Below, one piece after another: positions 19,779-30,314 of a stretch of DNA of 64,000 nt (the first letter of the stretch is position 1; each line of letters opens with the position of its first letter). The DNA lies in the NCBI GenBank assembly GCA_033557465.1, contig CM066033.1, positions 592,192,438-592,256,437 on the forward strand, in the 5' to 3' direction. Position numbers and translations under genes: made by a program. The stretch comes from Ichthyophis bannanicus (Eukaryota; Chordata; Amphibia; Gymnophiona; Ichthyophiidae). The notes beneath the pieces were generated by a model, which was not told the origin of the DNA, ran no database searches, and saw only the letters and a program-made list of their open reading frames with translations.

Positions 19779-20145
19779 CACTGTTCCCTCTAAGCTGTGC
19801 GCGTGTGCGCGCGCACACACCTCGCCGAGCGAGCGCACATACTTTACAACAGAGCGCACAAAAATTACGGTTCTGATTTTGACAGAAAACAACACAGACA
19901 TTCTAAAATTTAAAAGTTGATTGTAATTACTAGAAATTTTCCTCTTCATTTAGTAATCGTCTATTTTCATTTAATTTGATTAAAATCAATGTGGTATACA
20001 TACTGTATTCTGACGTGTAGTCAGATTTTAAAGTATCTAACTCCGAGTGTCGTTATGTGGTGCACAAAAATTTAACCTTCCTTCAAAAGCTGCACAGCTG
20101 ATATTTTATGCGCACACAGCCTACAGAAAATTAGAGGGAACATTG
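19779..20145 (+). mobile_element. hAT-type MITE, 367 bp
   Basis: Flanked by an exact 8-base target duplication CCTGGCGG (19771-19778 and 20146-20153). The ends are inverted: CACTGTTCCCTCTAA at the left and the complement of CAATGTTCCCTCTAA at the right. Eight-base duplications with CA-TG ends are typical of hAT transposons. It has no coding capacity, so it would need a transposase supplied in trans. The left part has a (GC/GT) alternating stretch GTGTGCGCGCGCACACAC. Confidence 0.85.
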
Positions 20146-21640
20146 CCTGGCGGACAGACTGAGCAGGATCCTGCAACCACACGAATGGAGATTGAATCCA
20201 TTGGTTGTTCAGCAGATCTTTCTCAGGTGGGGCCTCCCCACCATGGATCTCTTCGCCAGCCCTCTGAACTGGCAACTCCCAAGATTCTGTTCCAGACAAC
20301 CGCATCCTCTCAGAGTAGCAGCGGATGCCTTTCTGATTCCGTGGTCCCAAGGCCTACTATATGCGTTTCCTCCCACGCCACTAGTGTCTCGAACACTGTT
20401 CAAGGTCCTCAAGGACAGGGCCTCAATGATTCTGATAGCCCCCAGGTAGCCGAGGCAGCCGTGGTTCCCACTCCTGCTGCAACTGGCAGTGGACACTCCT
20501 CTGCCTCTGGGAATTCAACACGATCTCCTGTCTCAGGACCAGGGGTCTCTCTTGCACCCCAACCTCCAGTCCCTTCATCTGATGGCCTGGCTGCTGAAAG
20601 GGTAGTCCTGGCTCCCCTACTCCTGCCTAGAGAGGTGGAAGACGTCGTCTTAGCCTCTAGGCGGCAATCCACCAGGAAATCCTACGCTCTTAAGTGGCGT
20701 AGATTCTCCACATGGTGTGCTCAGCACAGTGAGAATCCCTTCTCGTGCTTGGTAGCGGTAGTATTGCAATATTTGCTTTACCTCTCCAATCTAGGCCTTA
20801 AGTCCAACTCTGTCAGGGTTCACCTCAGTGCTCTCTCAGCGCACCACTCGCCGGTGGATGGGAGGCCTCTTTCCAACCACCCTTTGGCTCGTTTTCTCAG
20901 AGGCCTCCTCCTGCTTAAGCCTCCTTTGCGTCCACCAGCCCCTGAGTGGGATCTGAATGTGGTATTACAGCGGATTACTTGTCCGCCATTTGAACCTATG
21001 GCTACCTGCCCTCTCCGTTTTCTCTCCTGGAAAACCTTGTTTCTGGTAGCTCTTACCTCTGCTAGGCGAGTGAGTGAACTTCAGGCACTAGTGTCTGATC
21101 CCCCTTACACTAGGTTCTACAGGAATAGGGTTGTCTTACGGACTCACCCGAAGTTTCTTCCTAAGGTTGTCTTCCCCTTTTCACCTCAATCAGGAGGTGG
21201 TTCTTCCGACCTTCTTTCCCAGGCCGCATGCCAACCGGGCTGAGATGGTCCTGCATACCCTGGACTGTAGGAGGGCGTTATCCTTCTACCTCGACCATAC
21301 GTGGGAGCACCGGAGGGCTGTTCAGCTCTTCGTTTCTTTTGACCCCAATAAGTTGGGGCTACCTGTTTCCAAGCGTACTTTGTCCATATGGGTCGCTGAC
21401 TGTCTCGCCTGGACTTATGGGGCAGCCGGCCTCTCGTTGGAGGGTCGAGTCACGGCTCATCGTGTCAGGGCGAAGGCTGCATCAGTGGCTCATCTCTGCT
21501 CTGTTCCGTTGGCAGACGTCTGCCGGGCCGCTACCTGGTCTTCAAGCCAGACTTTTGCGGCCCATTACTGCCTTGAGAGGGAGTCCTGCAGGGACAGTGC
21601 TTTCGGACAGGCAGTACTCCATAATCTCTTTTGGGTTTAG
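20146..21640 (+). pseudogene. A4 pol C-terminus and tyrosine recombinase, broken
   Basis: After the MITE the pol tail (PLVVQQIFLRWGLPTMDLFA) leads into the overlapping YR frame (20047-21243 open). It carries STRKSYALKWRRFSTWC, NLGLKSNSVRVHLSALSAHH and SARRVSEL. A codon is missing at SNHPLARFLRG compared with A3 (NHPLVARFL). An extra base near 21178 shifts the frame; the rest (HRVRAKA, HYCLE) is open in another frame to 21640. Confidence 0.8.
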
Positions 21641-21779
21641 GCAACTCCTACCCTCCGGCCCTGGTGTTGTGCTACCGGTCGGGGGCGTTCTCAGAGAAGA
21701 TTCCTTCCTTACGTACTGACGAGCTAGAGGGAGCTCATTTTTCCGCTTGATTTCTCCGGTAGCCTTAAGCTGGGGAGTC

Positions 21780-21879
21780 CCATATGTGAGGACTGACTTC
21801 CTGCTTGGTCCTGGAGAAAGAGTAGTTACTCACCTGTAACAGGTGTTCTCCAGGAGCAGCAGGAATCGGTCCTCACAAC
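21780..21879 (+). repeat. A4 internal complementary region
   Basis: Contains CCTGGAGAA|AGAGTAGTTACTC, the inverted copy of both element ends. It predicts that the true right end is GTAACTACTCT, as in A3. That sequence is not found adjacent to the right ITR but lies inverted at 22455. Confidence 0.85.
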
Positions 21880-22124
21880 CCTCCCTCCTCCCCTTGGAGT
21901 TGCAGTCGTATGATTTATTTTTGCTAATTTTTTGCTGTCTTTTAGCTATGTCATTAGACTGAGCAAGATGGCACCCTTGGGCGAGAAGGGGACCGCGCTT
22001 GCGCGCTGCAATTCCCAAAGGCTTTCTTTGAAAGCTGGGGAAATGCTCCGCACGAGGGCTCCGTCGGCACCGACCTCACCCATATGTGAGGACTGATTCC
22101 TACTGCTCCTGGAGAACACCTGTT

Positions 22125-22475
22125 CTTTGGGACTACGGGCAGATGCTGAGGTGGGACTTCATCAAATCTTTCCCTTGTTGTTCACCACAATCAGCTCTCT
22201 GCTTGCTTGAGCAGTGGAGGAATTTCAGTTTGATCTTAAGGTTTCAAATCTCACTAGATTTAAAACAAGATCAGCCTAAACTTCCTCTACTGCACAGCTC
22301 AAGCATTCAGAGAGTCCATCACAGTAAGAATGTTGGAATTGCAGTGTTTTTCAGCAGCTGCAGCCAAAAAACACACATTTGAAGGCATGAAATCAGCTGC
22401 CAGGCTGCAATTTTTAGGCACCATAGCATACTGGCACATGAAATTTGCTGAGTCAGAGTAGTTACTCACCTGTAA
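22125..22475 (-). other. Inverted segment holding the last 19 bases of A4
   Basis: The right end stops at CACCTGTT (22117-22124). The missing ACAGGTGAGTAACTACTCT appears as its reverse complement at 22455-22473. One inversion of about 350 bases explains this, with its left breakpoint at the centre of the terminal palindrome. No genes are seen in the segment. Confidence 0.65.
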
Positions 22476-22559
22476 TGAGAGTCGACCTTGTATGCAACAT
22501 AATTGCTCCTTCCGTCCAGATATTATAATGTATATGCTAGAGATATTAAATATCAATTG

Positions 22560-22660
22560 CTCTGTAAATAAGTTCCACTGGTCTATGTATAACAGTTTAT
22601 GTACACTGCTTTGCCCTGGTGAAAAGCGATATAAAAAAAACAGTCAAAATAAATGAGAGA
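22560..22660 (+). mobile_element. Short LINE 3' tail
   Basis: TGCTTTGCCCTGGTGAAAAG followed by CGATATAAAAAAAACAG resembles the 3' UTR end of L2-like LINEs (a Y-GCTTTG block, then a RTATAA block and an A-rich tail). No coding part is attached. Confidence 0.35.
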
Positions 22661-23029
22661 CTGGATGATAACCTCCCTCCACAAGGCTTCATGAGAGAGA
22701 AGGAAGCCTGGGGGGTGGGAATTAGAGACTGGGTTAAGGTTAGGAGGGGGATTAGAGAGAGTGACTGGATGAAGCCTTGGGGAGGGGGCTATATAAAAGG
22801 GAATGAAGTGTGTGTGGGGGGGGCTTATTAGAGAGAGAGACTGGGGGATGCCTAAGGAGGGGACATGCAAAGAATGGCATGGTGAGGGGACTGTTTTTGC
22901 TTCATGTTTCACAAGTCTATGGTGCTACGTGAAACAGAAAAAATAAGCTGCCTCTGATGCATCTATAAAGCGTCACTGGGGGTGGTGGGAGGAGGAAAGA
23001 GGTTGCTGCCTTCTGTGGCAATCTTTTTA

Positions 23030-23650
23030 CTCGCTGCAGATGGTCCAGAACACTGCTGTCAGAATCATCAGAGGGTCATCTAGATACGACCGAATCATGC
23101 CCATCTTAAAGTTCCTTCACTGGCTCCCTATATCACACAGAATCCTATGCAAGCTAGTTATTACAATCTTCAAGCTCTTGCAGAACCAGTATCCAGCTGA
23201 CCTATGAAATTTAATAGCCAATTTCAGACACCAGATCAAGACGACGCAATACTCAGAACCTCCTCTCCATTCCAGCTATCAAAACCAAAGGCACTCAACA
23301 AACATGCAACAGGGCCTTTGTGCCCTATTTGCACCGCCATCTGGAACTCGCTGCCTGAACACCTATGTTCTTCTGTCACCGTACCTGAGCTATGGAAAAA
23401 AACTAATAACACACTTTATTCATTGAATACTTTGGGTCAGACAGTGACCGATAACCACCTCTTATCTTTTAAATGCAGTGCACCTGTTACCAGATTACCC
23501 CCCCCCCCCCAGCTCTTTTGAAGTTCACATCTCCCCAGCTCCTTGTTTTCTCATGTTTTAATGGCTATGATGTAATTGTTACAGTTCACTGTTAAATGTA
23601 AATGGCTTTGATTGTATGATAAAGCGGTATATAAAAATGTTTAAATAAAT
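23030..23650 (+). mobile_element. L2/CR1-like LINE 3' end
   Basis: Encodes a broken RT C-terminus: LQMVQNTAVRIIRGSSRYDR then ILKFLHWLPISHRI and ITIFKLLQ. Further motifs of the same family follow in other frames (PSGTRC for the usual WNSLP block). It ends with AAAGCGGTATATAAAAATGT and TTAAATAAATT. 5'-truncated and not functional. Confidence 0.7.
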
Positions 23651-24003
23651 TGTGGCACATTAAGGGCCTGATTTATTATGCTTTCTTTTTCTATAGAAAA
23701 TGGGGAAAAACAGTAATTCAGGTCCTAAAAAAGGAACTGCAATTACACTTTGGGGTTGAGGCACACTGTGATCTGTCTTAAATTTTTAGGCTGGTTCCCT
23801 GTATGCCAAGAAAATTTGTCAAGATCTGGCCTGCACAGTACTTGAGGTTAACTTAAGAAGCATTGCTTTTTAATATATTTGACAAGGAAGCACTGTTTTT
23901 CTTTAATAATTTATTTCCATAGTTTTGCATGCCTCTGAGGTTAGACTAATGGGTCTATAGTTGTCCATTTCCCTTAGCTGCAAAAAAAACCTTGAACTGA
24001 TTT

Positions 24004-24535
24004 ATCTCCAGGAACAAGCAGGAATGAGTCTTCACATATGGGTACGTCGGTACCGACGGAGCCTGCACGGGAATGCTCCCCAGCATCCAATCAGAAAGCT
24101 TTTGGGAGCATCCCTCGCGCCTGCGCGCTGACTTCCCGCCTTTCCCACTGCCTCTCCTCCGTTTTTGTTTTTCCACGGAGCCAACAGGACGTCGTCCTGT
24201 CACTGCAGAAACCTTTTTCTTTCAAATCCTTATTTTCTTGTTTTCTTGTGGTTGAGGCTGTCTTTCCCGCCGATACCGGTACCGTCGGTGCTTTATTCTT
24301 TTCTTTTTCAAACTTAGAGAAATATTTTCTCCTCAGTTTTTTGTTTTAACTTTTTGGGGCCTACCAGGCCTTTTCCAACATGGAGCCTTCTTCCCCTAAG
24401 AAGTGCCTTCACTGTGGAAACTTAGTTTTCTTTTTAGACTCCAATGCTTGGTGTCTAACCTGTTTGGGTCCTGACCCTTTTTCCCCTGATACCTCAGGCT
24501 ATTTTATTGGGAGAAGACCTTCCCTTTTTTGAGTT
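24004..24535 (+). mobile_element. B2 left part: left ITR, leader and gag N-terminus
   Basis: Starts ATCTCCAGGAACAAGCAGG. The ITR includes GTACGTCGGTACCGACGGAG and CCAATCAGAAAGCTTTTGG. Gag starts at the ATG at 24379 (MEPSSPKKCLHCGNLVFFLD) with the zinc pattern C-x2-C-x13-C-x2-C, then GPD. A TGA soon ends the frame, and the C1 insertion follows at 24536. B2 resumes at 30478. Confidence 0.8.
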
Positions 24536-24555
24536 CCTGAGCGGTCCTCCAGTTT

Positions 24556-24665
24556 AGTCCTCCACATCCGGGTAGTGCACCACCTCTTGCAGCATGGAGA
24601 CTGGACCAATCAGAATCCTTTTCTCAAGACATATCCTGCTGGAGCTTCCCTCAGCCCCCCAGTGT
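24556..24665 (+). repeat. C1 left terminal inverted repeat
   Basis: About 110 bases matching, inverted, the region 30315-30425, including GAGACTGGACCAATCAGAAT (a CCAAT box) and GATATGTCTTGAGAAAAGG in complement. C2 has a diverged version at 59640-59760. Confidence 0.85.
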
Positions 24666-25359
24666 GTCCAGTCTCCGTGCAGCAGGAGAACGTGTGAGCC
24701 TGGTGCTGGGCTCACTTAGTGCTTTTGGATTGCCCTAGTTAGTGTTAGGGGGTTTCTATTTTATTTTGTCTGTGGTATAATTTTGCTTTTTTTTTGGGTA
24801 GCTGTCCCTTTAATTTCTCACCTTCTGTGTCTCCGTGGGGGCCGATTGAGGAGCCAAGCCTGCACTTTCCTTCTCCCGGCCGTCTGTACGGGGGCTGAAG
24901 GCAGCGACGCTGTAGATCTCCCTCCTGGACTGTACGGAGGTGCGATCTTGTTTGGCAGCCCTGTTTCGAGCTCTGCACGCTGGCTGTAATCTGCTCACAG
25001 CTACAGCGTGCTGCTGCCTGCCATTAGCTTTCTTCCTGCGGCTCCGGGCTGTCTGGCAGTGCTCCCTTCATTCGGCGTTTCGTCGCCATTCGGCCCTCCG
25101 AGGAAAGGGGTGAGTTTTGCAGGTCAATTGCTTTGATTTCTTCCCTTTGTTTTTCTTTTGTTTTTTCTTATGCGGGTTGCTGATCGCGCGGTTCCGTTTT
25201 TACTTTTCCTGCCGTTTTCTTCCTTTCTCTTCAGTGCCGGCGGCCATTTTATTCTTTTCCCGCTGTTTTTATCGGGTCCCTGGGCTCTCTCTGTTAAGGC
25301 TTTCAGTGTGGGTCAGCTTGATCCTTGTGCCTGGGCTTTGCTTTCCTGAGGCTGGTGTT

Positions 25360-25381
25360 TAAAAAAAAAAAAAAAAAAAAG
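25360..25381 (+). repeat. A tract in C1 leader
   Basis: A homopolymer of about 20 A near the end of the 5' leader, 85 bases before gag. C2 has A tracts at the equivalent place (about 60476-60494) and also at 59899, so an A tract just upstream of gag is a family trait. Confidence 0.7.
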
Positions 25382-25464
25382 AGATCCTCTTCACAGGTCT
25401 TAGTCCCATTGTGTTGCTTGGGTGGGCCTTTATTTCTGCTGGGACCTCGTGATCCACCGGCTCC

Positions 25465-26966
25465 ATGTCCTCCAGGCCGCAATGCTTGGTCTGTGGGTCC
25501 CGCAGAGGGGCTCTGTCGGATGCAGGAGTTTGTAAAAGTTGCGCGGCAGTCTCTCCTGACTTTGAGCCTCCAGTGGAAGACAAATCTCTGCAGGGCACTG
25601 ATCCTCCTGCCCAGCAGATGGACGCGGAGGTGTCCCCGGGTCCTCCGGCTCCCCTTTCCCCAGTGGCGTCCCGGGGGCAGGGGATTCCCTTGTCCGAGCC
25701 TATCTCTACTGCTTCCTCATTTGATTTTTCGCCTGATTTTGTCCTTTTGATGCATCAGGCTTTTCGCTTGGGCCGTCTGGGTAAGCTGTCAGACGCCGGA
25801 CCTTCTCAGTCGCCCCTGCTCTCATGTTTGGGTGAGGAAGGTCAGCGGCCGGTCCCCAAACCTCCTAAACGCTCGCGCCTCGCCTTTGAGAGTGACGCCG
25901 TCGACTGGCCAGACCCGGAACTGGCGGTAGGGTCCGATGACGTGGTTGACGAGCTTGAAGAAGGGGAAATTCCCGATCCCGAGGACCAGGCCCGGATCAT
26001 TCGCGTGTTTCGCAGAGAGGAATTAGTTCCGTTGATTACGGAGTCTCTGCGGGCGCTTAATTTGGCCTCAGTTTCTTCGGTGGAGGAGGAAGGTCTGGAG
26101 GATCCCCTCATACAAGCCGTCCGTGATTCTCAGGTAGTTTTTCCTGTGCATCGCGTGGTGGCGCAAATGATTCAGACTGAGTGGGATCAGCCCGAAGCCG
26201 GTTTGAAGGGTATTCATACGATGAACCGGTTGTATCCTTTAGCAGACAAGGATAAGGATAGGTTTAAGTCGCCGCGCGTTGATGCCCTGGTATCCGCAGT
26301 TACCAAAAAAACCACGATTCCTGTCGAAGGTAGCGCGGCTTTGAAGGATTCTCAGATAAGAAAGTGGATGGCTTGTTGAAGCAGGCCTTTGAAACTAATG
26401 CCTTGGCTCTGCAGGCGTCGATTTGTGGAGCCTGGGTGGCTAGGGCCTGTTTAAGATGGGCTCAAAGGTTAGGGCATGACCCTGGCTTAGACCAGGATAA
26501 ATTGTTGGAAGCGACCCGTTTGGAGTCTGGTTCGGCGTACTTGGCGGATGTTCATTATGATTTGATTAGAACTTTGGCTAACAGTATGGCTTCTTTGGTT
26601 GCGGCTCGCAGGTCAATTTGGTTGAGGAATTGGGCCGCTGACGTTTCGTCTAAGTCCCGCCTCAGTAAGTTGCCTTTTAAAGGAAAGTTGTTGTTTGGCG
26701 AGGATCTGGATAAGCTGGTGAAAGATCTGGGGGACTCGAAAGGGGGTCGCCTGCCAGAAGACAAGCCAAAGCCTGGTCGTTTTCCTTCGGGCCCTCGTGG
26801 TCTGTCTCGGGATTTTCGGCGGTTTCGCTCTTCCCGTTTGTGGAGTTCCCAGCGCGGTAGGTTTGGGTACCGCTCTCAAGGCTTTTGCGGCTTCCGGGGA
26901 GCCGGCAGAGGGTTTTCCGCGGCCGCCTCTTCGCCTTCTTCCTCTTTCTCCCGAAAGCCGCAATGA
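25465..26966 (+). pseudogene. C1 gag (single-base frameshift)
   Basis: Begins MSSRPQCLVCGSRRGALSDA with a zinc pattern C-x2-C-x13-C-x2-C. An acidic stretch (ELEEGEIPDPEDQARIIRVF) follows, then a conserved C-terminal half (YADVHYDL-like, SKSRLSKLPFKGKLLFGED) and a Gly/Arg/Phe/Ser-rich tail suited to binding nucleic acid. Against C2 a base is lost near 26353 (KDSQIRKW versus KDAQDKKVD), breaking an otherwise open frame of about 500 codons. The stop is TGA at 26964-26966, with pol continuing in the +1 frame. Confidence 0.8.
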
Positions 26967-28866
26967 CGCCAGGCGGCTCCCCGGGGCCTGTCCAGTTATC
27001 GGTGGGCGGCTTCGAGATTTTCTTCCGGCCTGGTCTCGGATAACTTCGGATCAGTGGGTGTTGGAGGTGATCCGGGACGGCTATGCCCTGGAGTTTGCTC
27101 GTCCTCTTCGCGAGTCCTTCGTCCTTTCTCCCAGCAGAGGTCCTCTCAAGGAGGCGGCGATTCGTTTGACTTTGGATCGTCTTGTCGCCCTGGGGGCGGT
27201 GGTTCCCGTCCCTGAGGCGGAGCACGGGCTAGGACGCTATTCTATTTATTTCGTGGTGCCAAAGAAAGATGGCTCCCTCCGTCCCATCCTAGATCTCAAG
27301 GGCGTCAATCGTTGTCTCCGCGTGCCTCATTTCCGCATGGAAACCCTGCGATCCGTCATCGTCGCGGTGCGTCAGGGGGAGTTTCTCACTTCTCTGGATC
27401 TGTCCGAGGCTTATTTGCACATTCCTATTCGGGTGGTGCATCAACGTTTCCTGTGCTTCGCGTTCCCATGGGGGCATTTTCAGTTTCAAGCTCTGCCCTT
27501 CGGTTTGGCAACGGCTCCGTGTACTTTCACCAAAGTCATGGTGGTGGTTGCCGCGGCCTTGCGCAAGGAGGGCGTTCTCGTCCACCCCTATCTAGACGAT
27601 TGGTTGATTCGGGCAAAGTCCGAGGAGGAGAGCGTGCTGGCTACCCAGAGAGTGGTGTCGCTTCTGCAGTCTCTCGGCTGGGTGGTCAATGCGAAGAAAA
27701 GTCACTTGGTGCCGACGCAGTGTCTCGAATATCTCGGCGTTCAGTTCGACACCGCGAGAGGCTTAGTTTGCTTACCTCCCCGGCGTGTCCAGGTCTTGCT
27801 CGGTCTCGTGCGCTCTTTCCTCGGGATGCCCGCTCCTTCGGCTTGGTGGTACCTGCGCCTTTTGGGAACAATGGCGGCTACTCTAGAGGTGGTTCCCTGG
27901 GCCAGATTTCACATGCGTCCGCTCCAGCGAGCCCTATTGCGTCGGTCAAACCAAACGGATTCGCTCAGCAAGCGGTTGCCTTGCCCGATCCGGGTACGTC
28001 GGGCGCTACAGTGGTGGAGGTGCCCCTGCACATTGCAAGCGGGTCTTCCCCTGGAACAGCCTCGGTGGATGCCGGTGATTACGGATGCCAGTCTGCTCGG
28101 CTGGGGAGCCCACTGCGAGGGTTGTTTTGCGCAGGGGACCTGGTCAGTCCAGGAAGCCTCCTGGCCGATCAACCGACTCGAGCTTCGGGCAGTGAGGAGA
28201 GCGCTGGGGGCCTTCGAGACGACTCTTCGAGGTCAAGCGGTCCGGGTGCTCTCGGACAATTCGGCGACGGTAGCGTACATCAACCGGCAGGGCGGAACAG
28301 GCAGTGTGGCTTTGGAGGACGAGGCCGACCTGTTATTCCAGTGGGTCGAGCCTCGTCTGTCGGCGTTTTCGGCGGCGCATATCGCGGGAAAGGACAATGT
28401 CATGGCCGATTTTCTCAGCAGGGTGCAGGTGGATCCCGGAGAGTGGGAACTGCACCCTCAGGTTTATGCGCAGATAGTTCGCCGGTGGGGTCCTCCACTG
28501 AAGGACCTCATGGCGACGTTTCGTATGGCGAAGACAGGCAGATTCTTCAGCAGGCGCAGGGAGCACATGTCCGAGGGGTTAGACGCCCTCATTCAGCCGT
28601 GGCCTACGGACGGGCTTCTCTACGTTTTCCCACCATGGGCCTTGATCGGCAGGGTGATTCAGCGCATCGAGGTGCATTGCGGTCTCGTGCTCCTAGTGGC
28701 TCCGGATTGGCCCAGACGTCCTTGGTATGCGGATCTGGTTCGCCTGCTCGACGGGCTTCCCTGTAGGCTTCCCTTCCTGCCGGATCTGCTGATGCAGGGA
28801 CCCCTGCGGATGCCTCACGTGGGTCGATTCTCGCTTACGGTTCGGCCATTGAGAGGGCTCGTTTAA
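26965..28866 (+). CDS. C1 reverse transcriptase / RNase H, open
   Basis: Pol polyprotein of the element: copies the RNA into DNA and removes the RNA strand. The frame is +1 to gag and open upstream to 26797, with no ATG until HFRMETL, well inside the RT domain. So a recoding event, not internal initiation, fits best. Motifs: VPKKDGSLRPILDLKGVN (fingers), LTSLDLSEAYLHIPI (first catalytic Asp), FGLATAPCTFTKVM and YLDDWL at 27589. RNase H: ITDASLLGWGAHC (28071), INRLELRAVRRAL, LSDNSATVAYINRQGGTGS, DFLSRVQ. A C-terminal domain has KDLMAT, YVFPPWALIG and VAPDWPRRPW, where DIRS elements carry a methyltransferase-like domain. About 630 codons without lesion. Confidence 0.85.
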   Translation, partial: DARRLPGACPVIGGRLRDFLPAWSRITSDQWVLEVIRDGYALEFARPLRESFVLSPSRGPLKEAAIRLTLDRLVALGAVVPVPEAEHGLGRYSIYFVVPKKDGSLRPILDLKGVNRCLRVPHFRMETLRSVIVAVRQGEFLTSLDLSEAYLHIPIRVVHQRFLCFAFPWGHFQFQALPFGLATAPCTFTKVMVVVAAALRKEGVLVHPYLDDWLIRAKSEEESVLATQRVVSLLQSLGWVVNAKKSHLVPTQCLEYLGVQFDTARGLVCLPPRRVQVLLGLVRSFLGMPAPSAWWYLRLLGTMAATLEVVPWARFHMRPLQRALLRRSNQTDSLSKRLPCPIRVRRALQWWRCPCTLQAGLPLEQPRWMPVITDASLLGWGAHCEGCFAQGTWSVQEASWPINRLELRAVRRALGAFETTLRGQAVRVLSDNSATVAYINRQGGTGSVALEDEADLLFQWVEPRLSAFSAAHIAGKDNVMADFLSRVQVDPGEWELHPQVYAQIVRRWGPPLKDLMATFRMAKTGRFFSRRREHMSEGLDALIQPWPTDGLLYVFPPWALIGRVIQRIEVHCGLVLLVAPDWPRRPWYADLVRLLDGLPCRLPFLPDLLMQGPLRMPHVGRFSLTVRPLRGLV

Positions 28867-29901
28867 GGAAGAAGGGTTATTCTTCAGCGGTTATATCTAC
28901 TATGCTACGATCTTGCAAATCGTCCACTTCCCTCACCTATGTGCGTGTGGCGCATCTTTGAGGACTGGTGTTCGCGCCGTGGAATTCGGGCGGCGACGGC
29001 TTCTCTTGCCATGATTCTCAGTTTCTTGCAGGACGGTTTTGATAAAGGCTTGGCAGCCAGTTCCTTGAAGGTTCAGCTAGCGGCTTTGGCGTGTTACAGA
29101 GGTAAGGTACTAGGGGTCTCTCTGGGGTTGCACCCTGACGTCCAAAGGTTTCTGAAGGCCGTTTTCCATCTTCGACCATCCCGCAGGGTTCTCATTCTTC
29201 CTTGGGATCTCAATCTAGTGCTGCAAGCTTTGGCTAGTCCGCCCTTTGAACCGCTGCGGCGGGCGTCCGTCAAGGATCTGACCCTAAAAACTGTCTTTCT
29301 CGTGGCCATTTGTTCGGCAAGGCGCATTTTGGAGCTGCAAGCGCTTTCCTGTAGGGAACCGTTCTTGTCTTTTTCTAAAGATCGAGTGGTGTTGCAACCT
29401 GTTCCGTCTTTTCTTCCGAAAGTGGTGTCTTCTTTCCATCTGAATCAGTCCGTTTTTCTGCCAGTGTTTCATTCTACCTCTGCGGCGGCCTCGGATGCGG
29501 GTCTGCATCGTTTAGATGTTCGGGTTTTGCGACGCTATTTGAAGGTTTCGGAGCCTTTCCGCAAGTCGGATCGCTTGTTTGTCCTTTTTGGCGGTCCCTG
29601 GAAAGGAGAAACAGCGGCTAAGTCGTCTATTTCTCGTTGGATCAAAGAGACGATTTCCTCCGCTTATCTAGTGCAAGGCCGTGCGGTTCCTTTGGGTTTG
29701 CGGGCTCATTCTACCAGAGCGCAAGCAGCGACGTGGGCTGAACATTCTCTGGTTCCTCCGGTTGAGATTTGCAAGGCGGCTACTTGGTCCTCTCTCCATG
29801 CATTTAGCAAGCACTACCGCTTGGACGTGCTGGCCGCTCGGGATTCGTGCTTTGGGTCGGCGGTCTTGCGCGCCGGATTGCAGGGTCCCGCCCGTTCTTA
29901 A
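28833..29901 (+). pseudogene. C1 tyrosine recombinase (one indel near the start)
   Basis: The YR starts in the -1 frame relative to RT, overlapping its last codons (AYGSAIERARLRKKGYSSAV, then SSTSLTYVRV). An indel near 28942 moves it into the frame open from 28939 to 29901. Conserved parts: WRIFEDWCSRRG, SFLQDGFDKGLAASSLKVQL, PPFEPLRR, box I SARRILEL near 29316, box II HSTRAQAATWAEHS near 29707, and KHYRLD with the candidate tyrosine near 29815. All catalytic positions are present. An ATG at 28939 could still give a shortened protein. Confidence 0.75.
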
Positions 29902-29914
29902 CTGCTCTGATACA

Positions 29915-30011
29915 TCCCGGATGTGGAGGACTAAACTGGAGGACCGCTCAGGAAATTATAATTACACTTACCTGGTAATTGTAGTTCCTGGAGGGTCCAG
30001 TTTAGTCCTCC
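29915..30011 (+). repeat. C1 internal complementary region
   Basis: Bases 29915-29952 are the inverted copy of the element start. Bases 29953-30011 are the inverted copy of its end. The circle-junction copy reads GCTCAGG|AAATTATAATTAC. It follows the YR stop by only 13 bases, closer than in families A and B. Confidence 0.85.
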
Positions 30012-30314
30012 TTCCCTCCCTTTTTTGCTATCTTACTGCCTTTCCTCCGGCGCGCTCTTCTATGGGCGACGGTGATTCCTTTAAGTCATGTTCGTGAAAC
30101 CCTTCCAGTGAGGGTTTCGAGGATTCTCCGTATTTCTCGGCGCCGTCACTTCTCTCTCTTTGATCGGTTGCTCGCGGCGGGCTCCGGTTGTCGGCAGAAG
30201 CAATCTGCAGGGTATTGGCTTCCTCGTTTGGGGAGGGGGTCATTGTAATAGTTGGGAGGTTTAGTTATGATAAGGTCTTTAATATTATCTTTCTTTAAGT
30301 CTGCTTTGTTACTA
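30012..30314 (+). other. C1 segment between ICR and right ITR
   Basis: About 300 bases with no frame or motif that I recognise. The corresponding segment in A1 (11212-11299) is much shorter. Confidence 0.5.

Larger units (their letters stand above)
18970..22475 (+). mobile_element. A4: internally deleted and rearranged family-A DIRS
   Basis: The left ITR is typical of family A (start TTCTCCAGG at 18970). The sequence jumps from the 5' leader (about 19222) straight into the RT palm, so all of gag and the RT fingers are gone. A second deletion at about 19547 removes the region between RT and RNase H. The first join can be explained by CCAGC and the second by AACTTC, present at both deletion edges. 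A hAT-like MITE sits in RNase H. The right end is split by a ~350-base inversion (22125-22473). Confidence 0.8.

Noticed and set aside
26964..26968. ATGA stop-start overlap at the family-C gag end
   Set aside because: The ATG within CAATGA is in the -1 frame relative to gag, whereas pol is in +1, so it cannot start pol.
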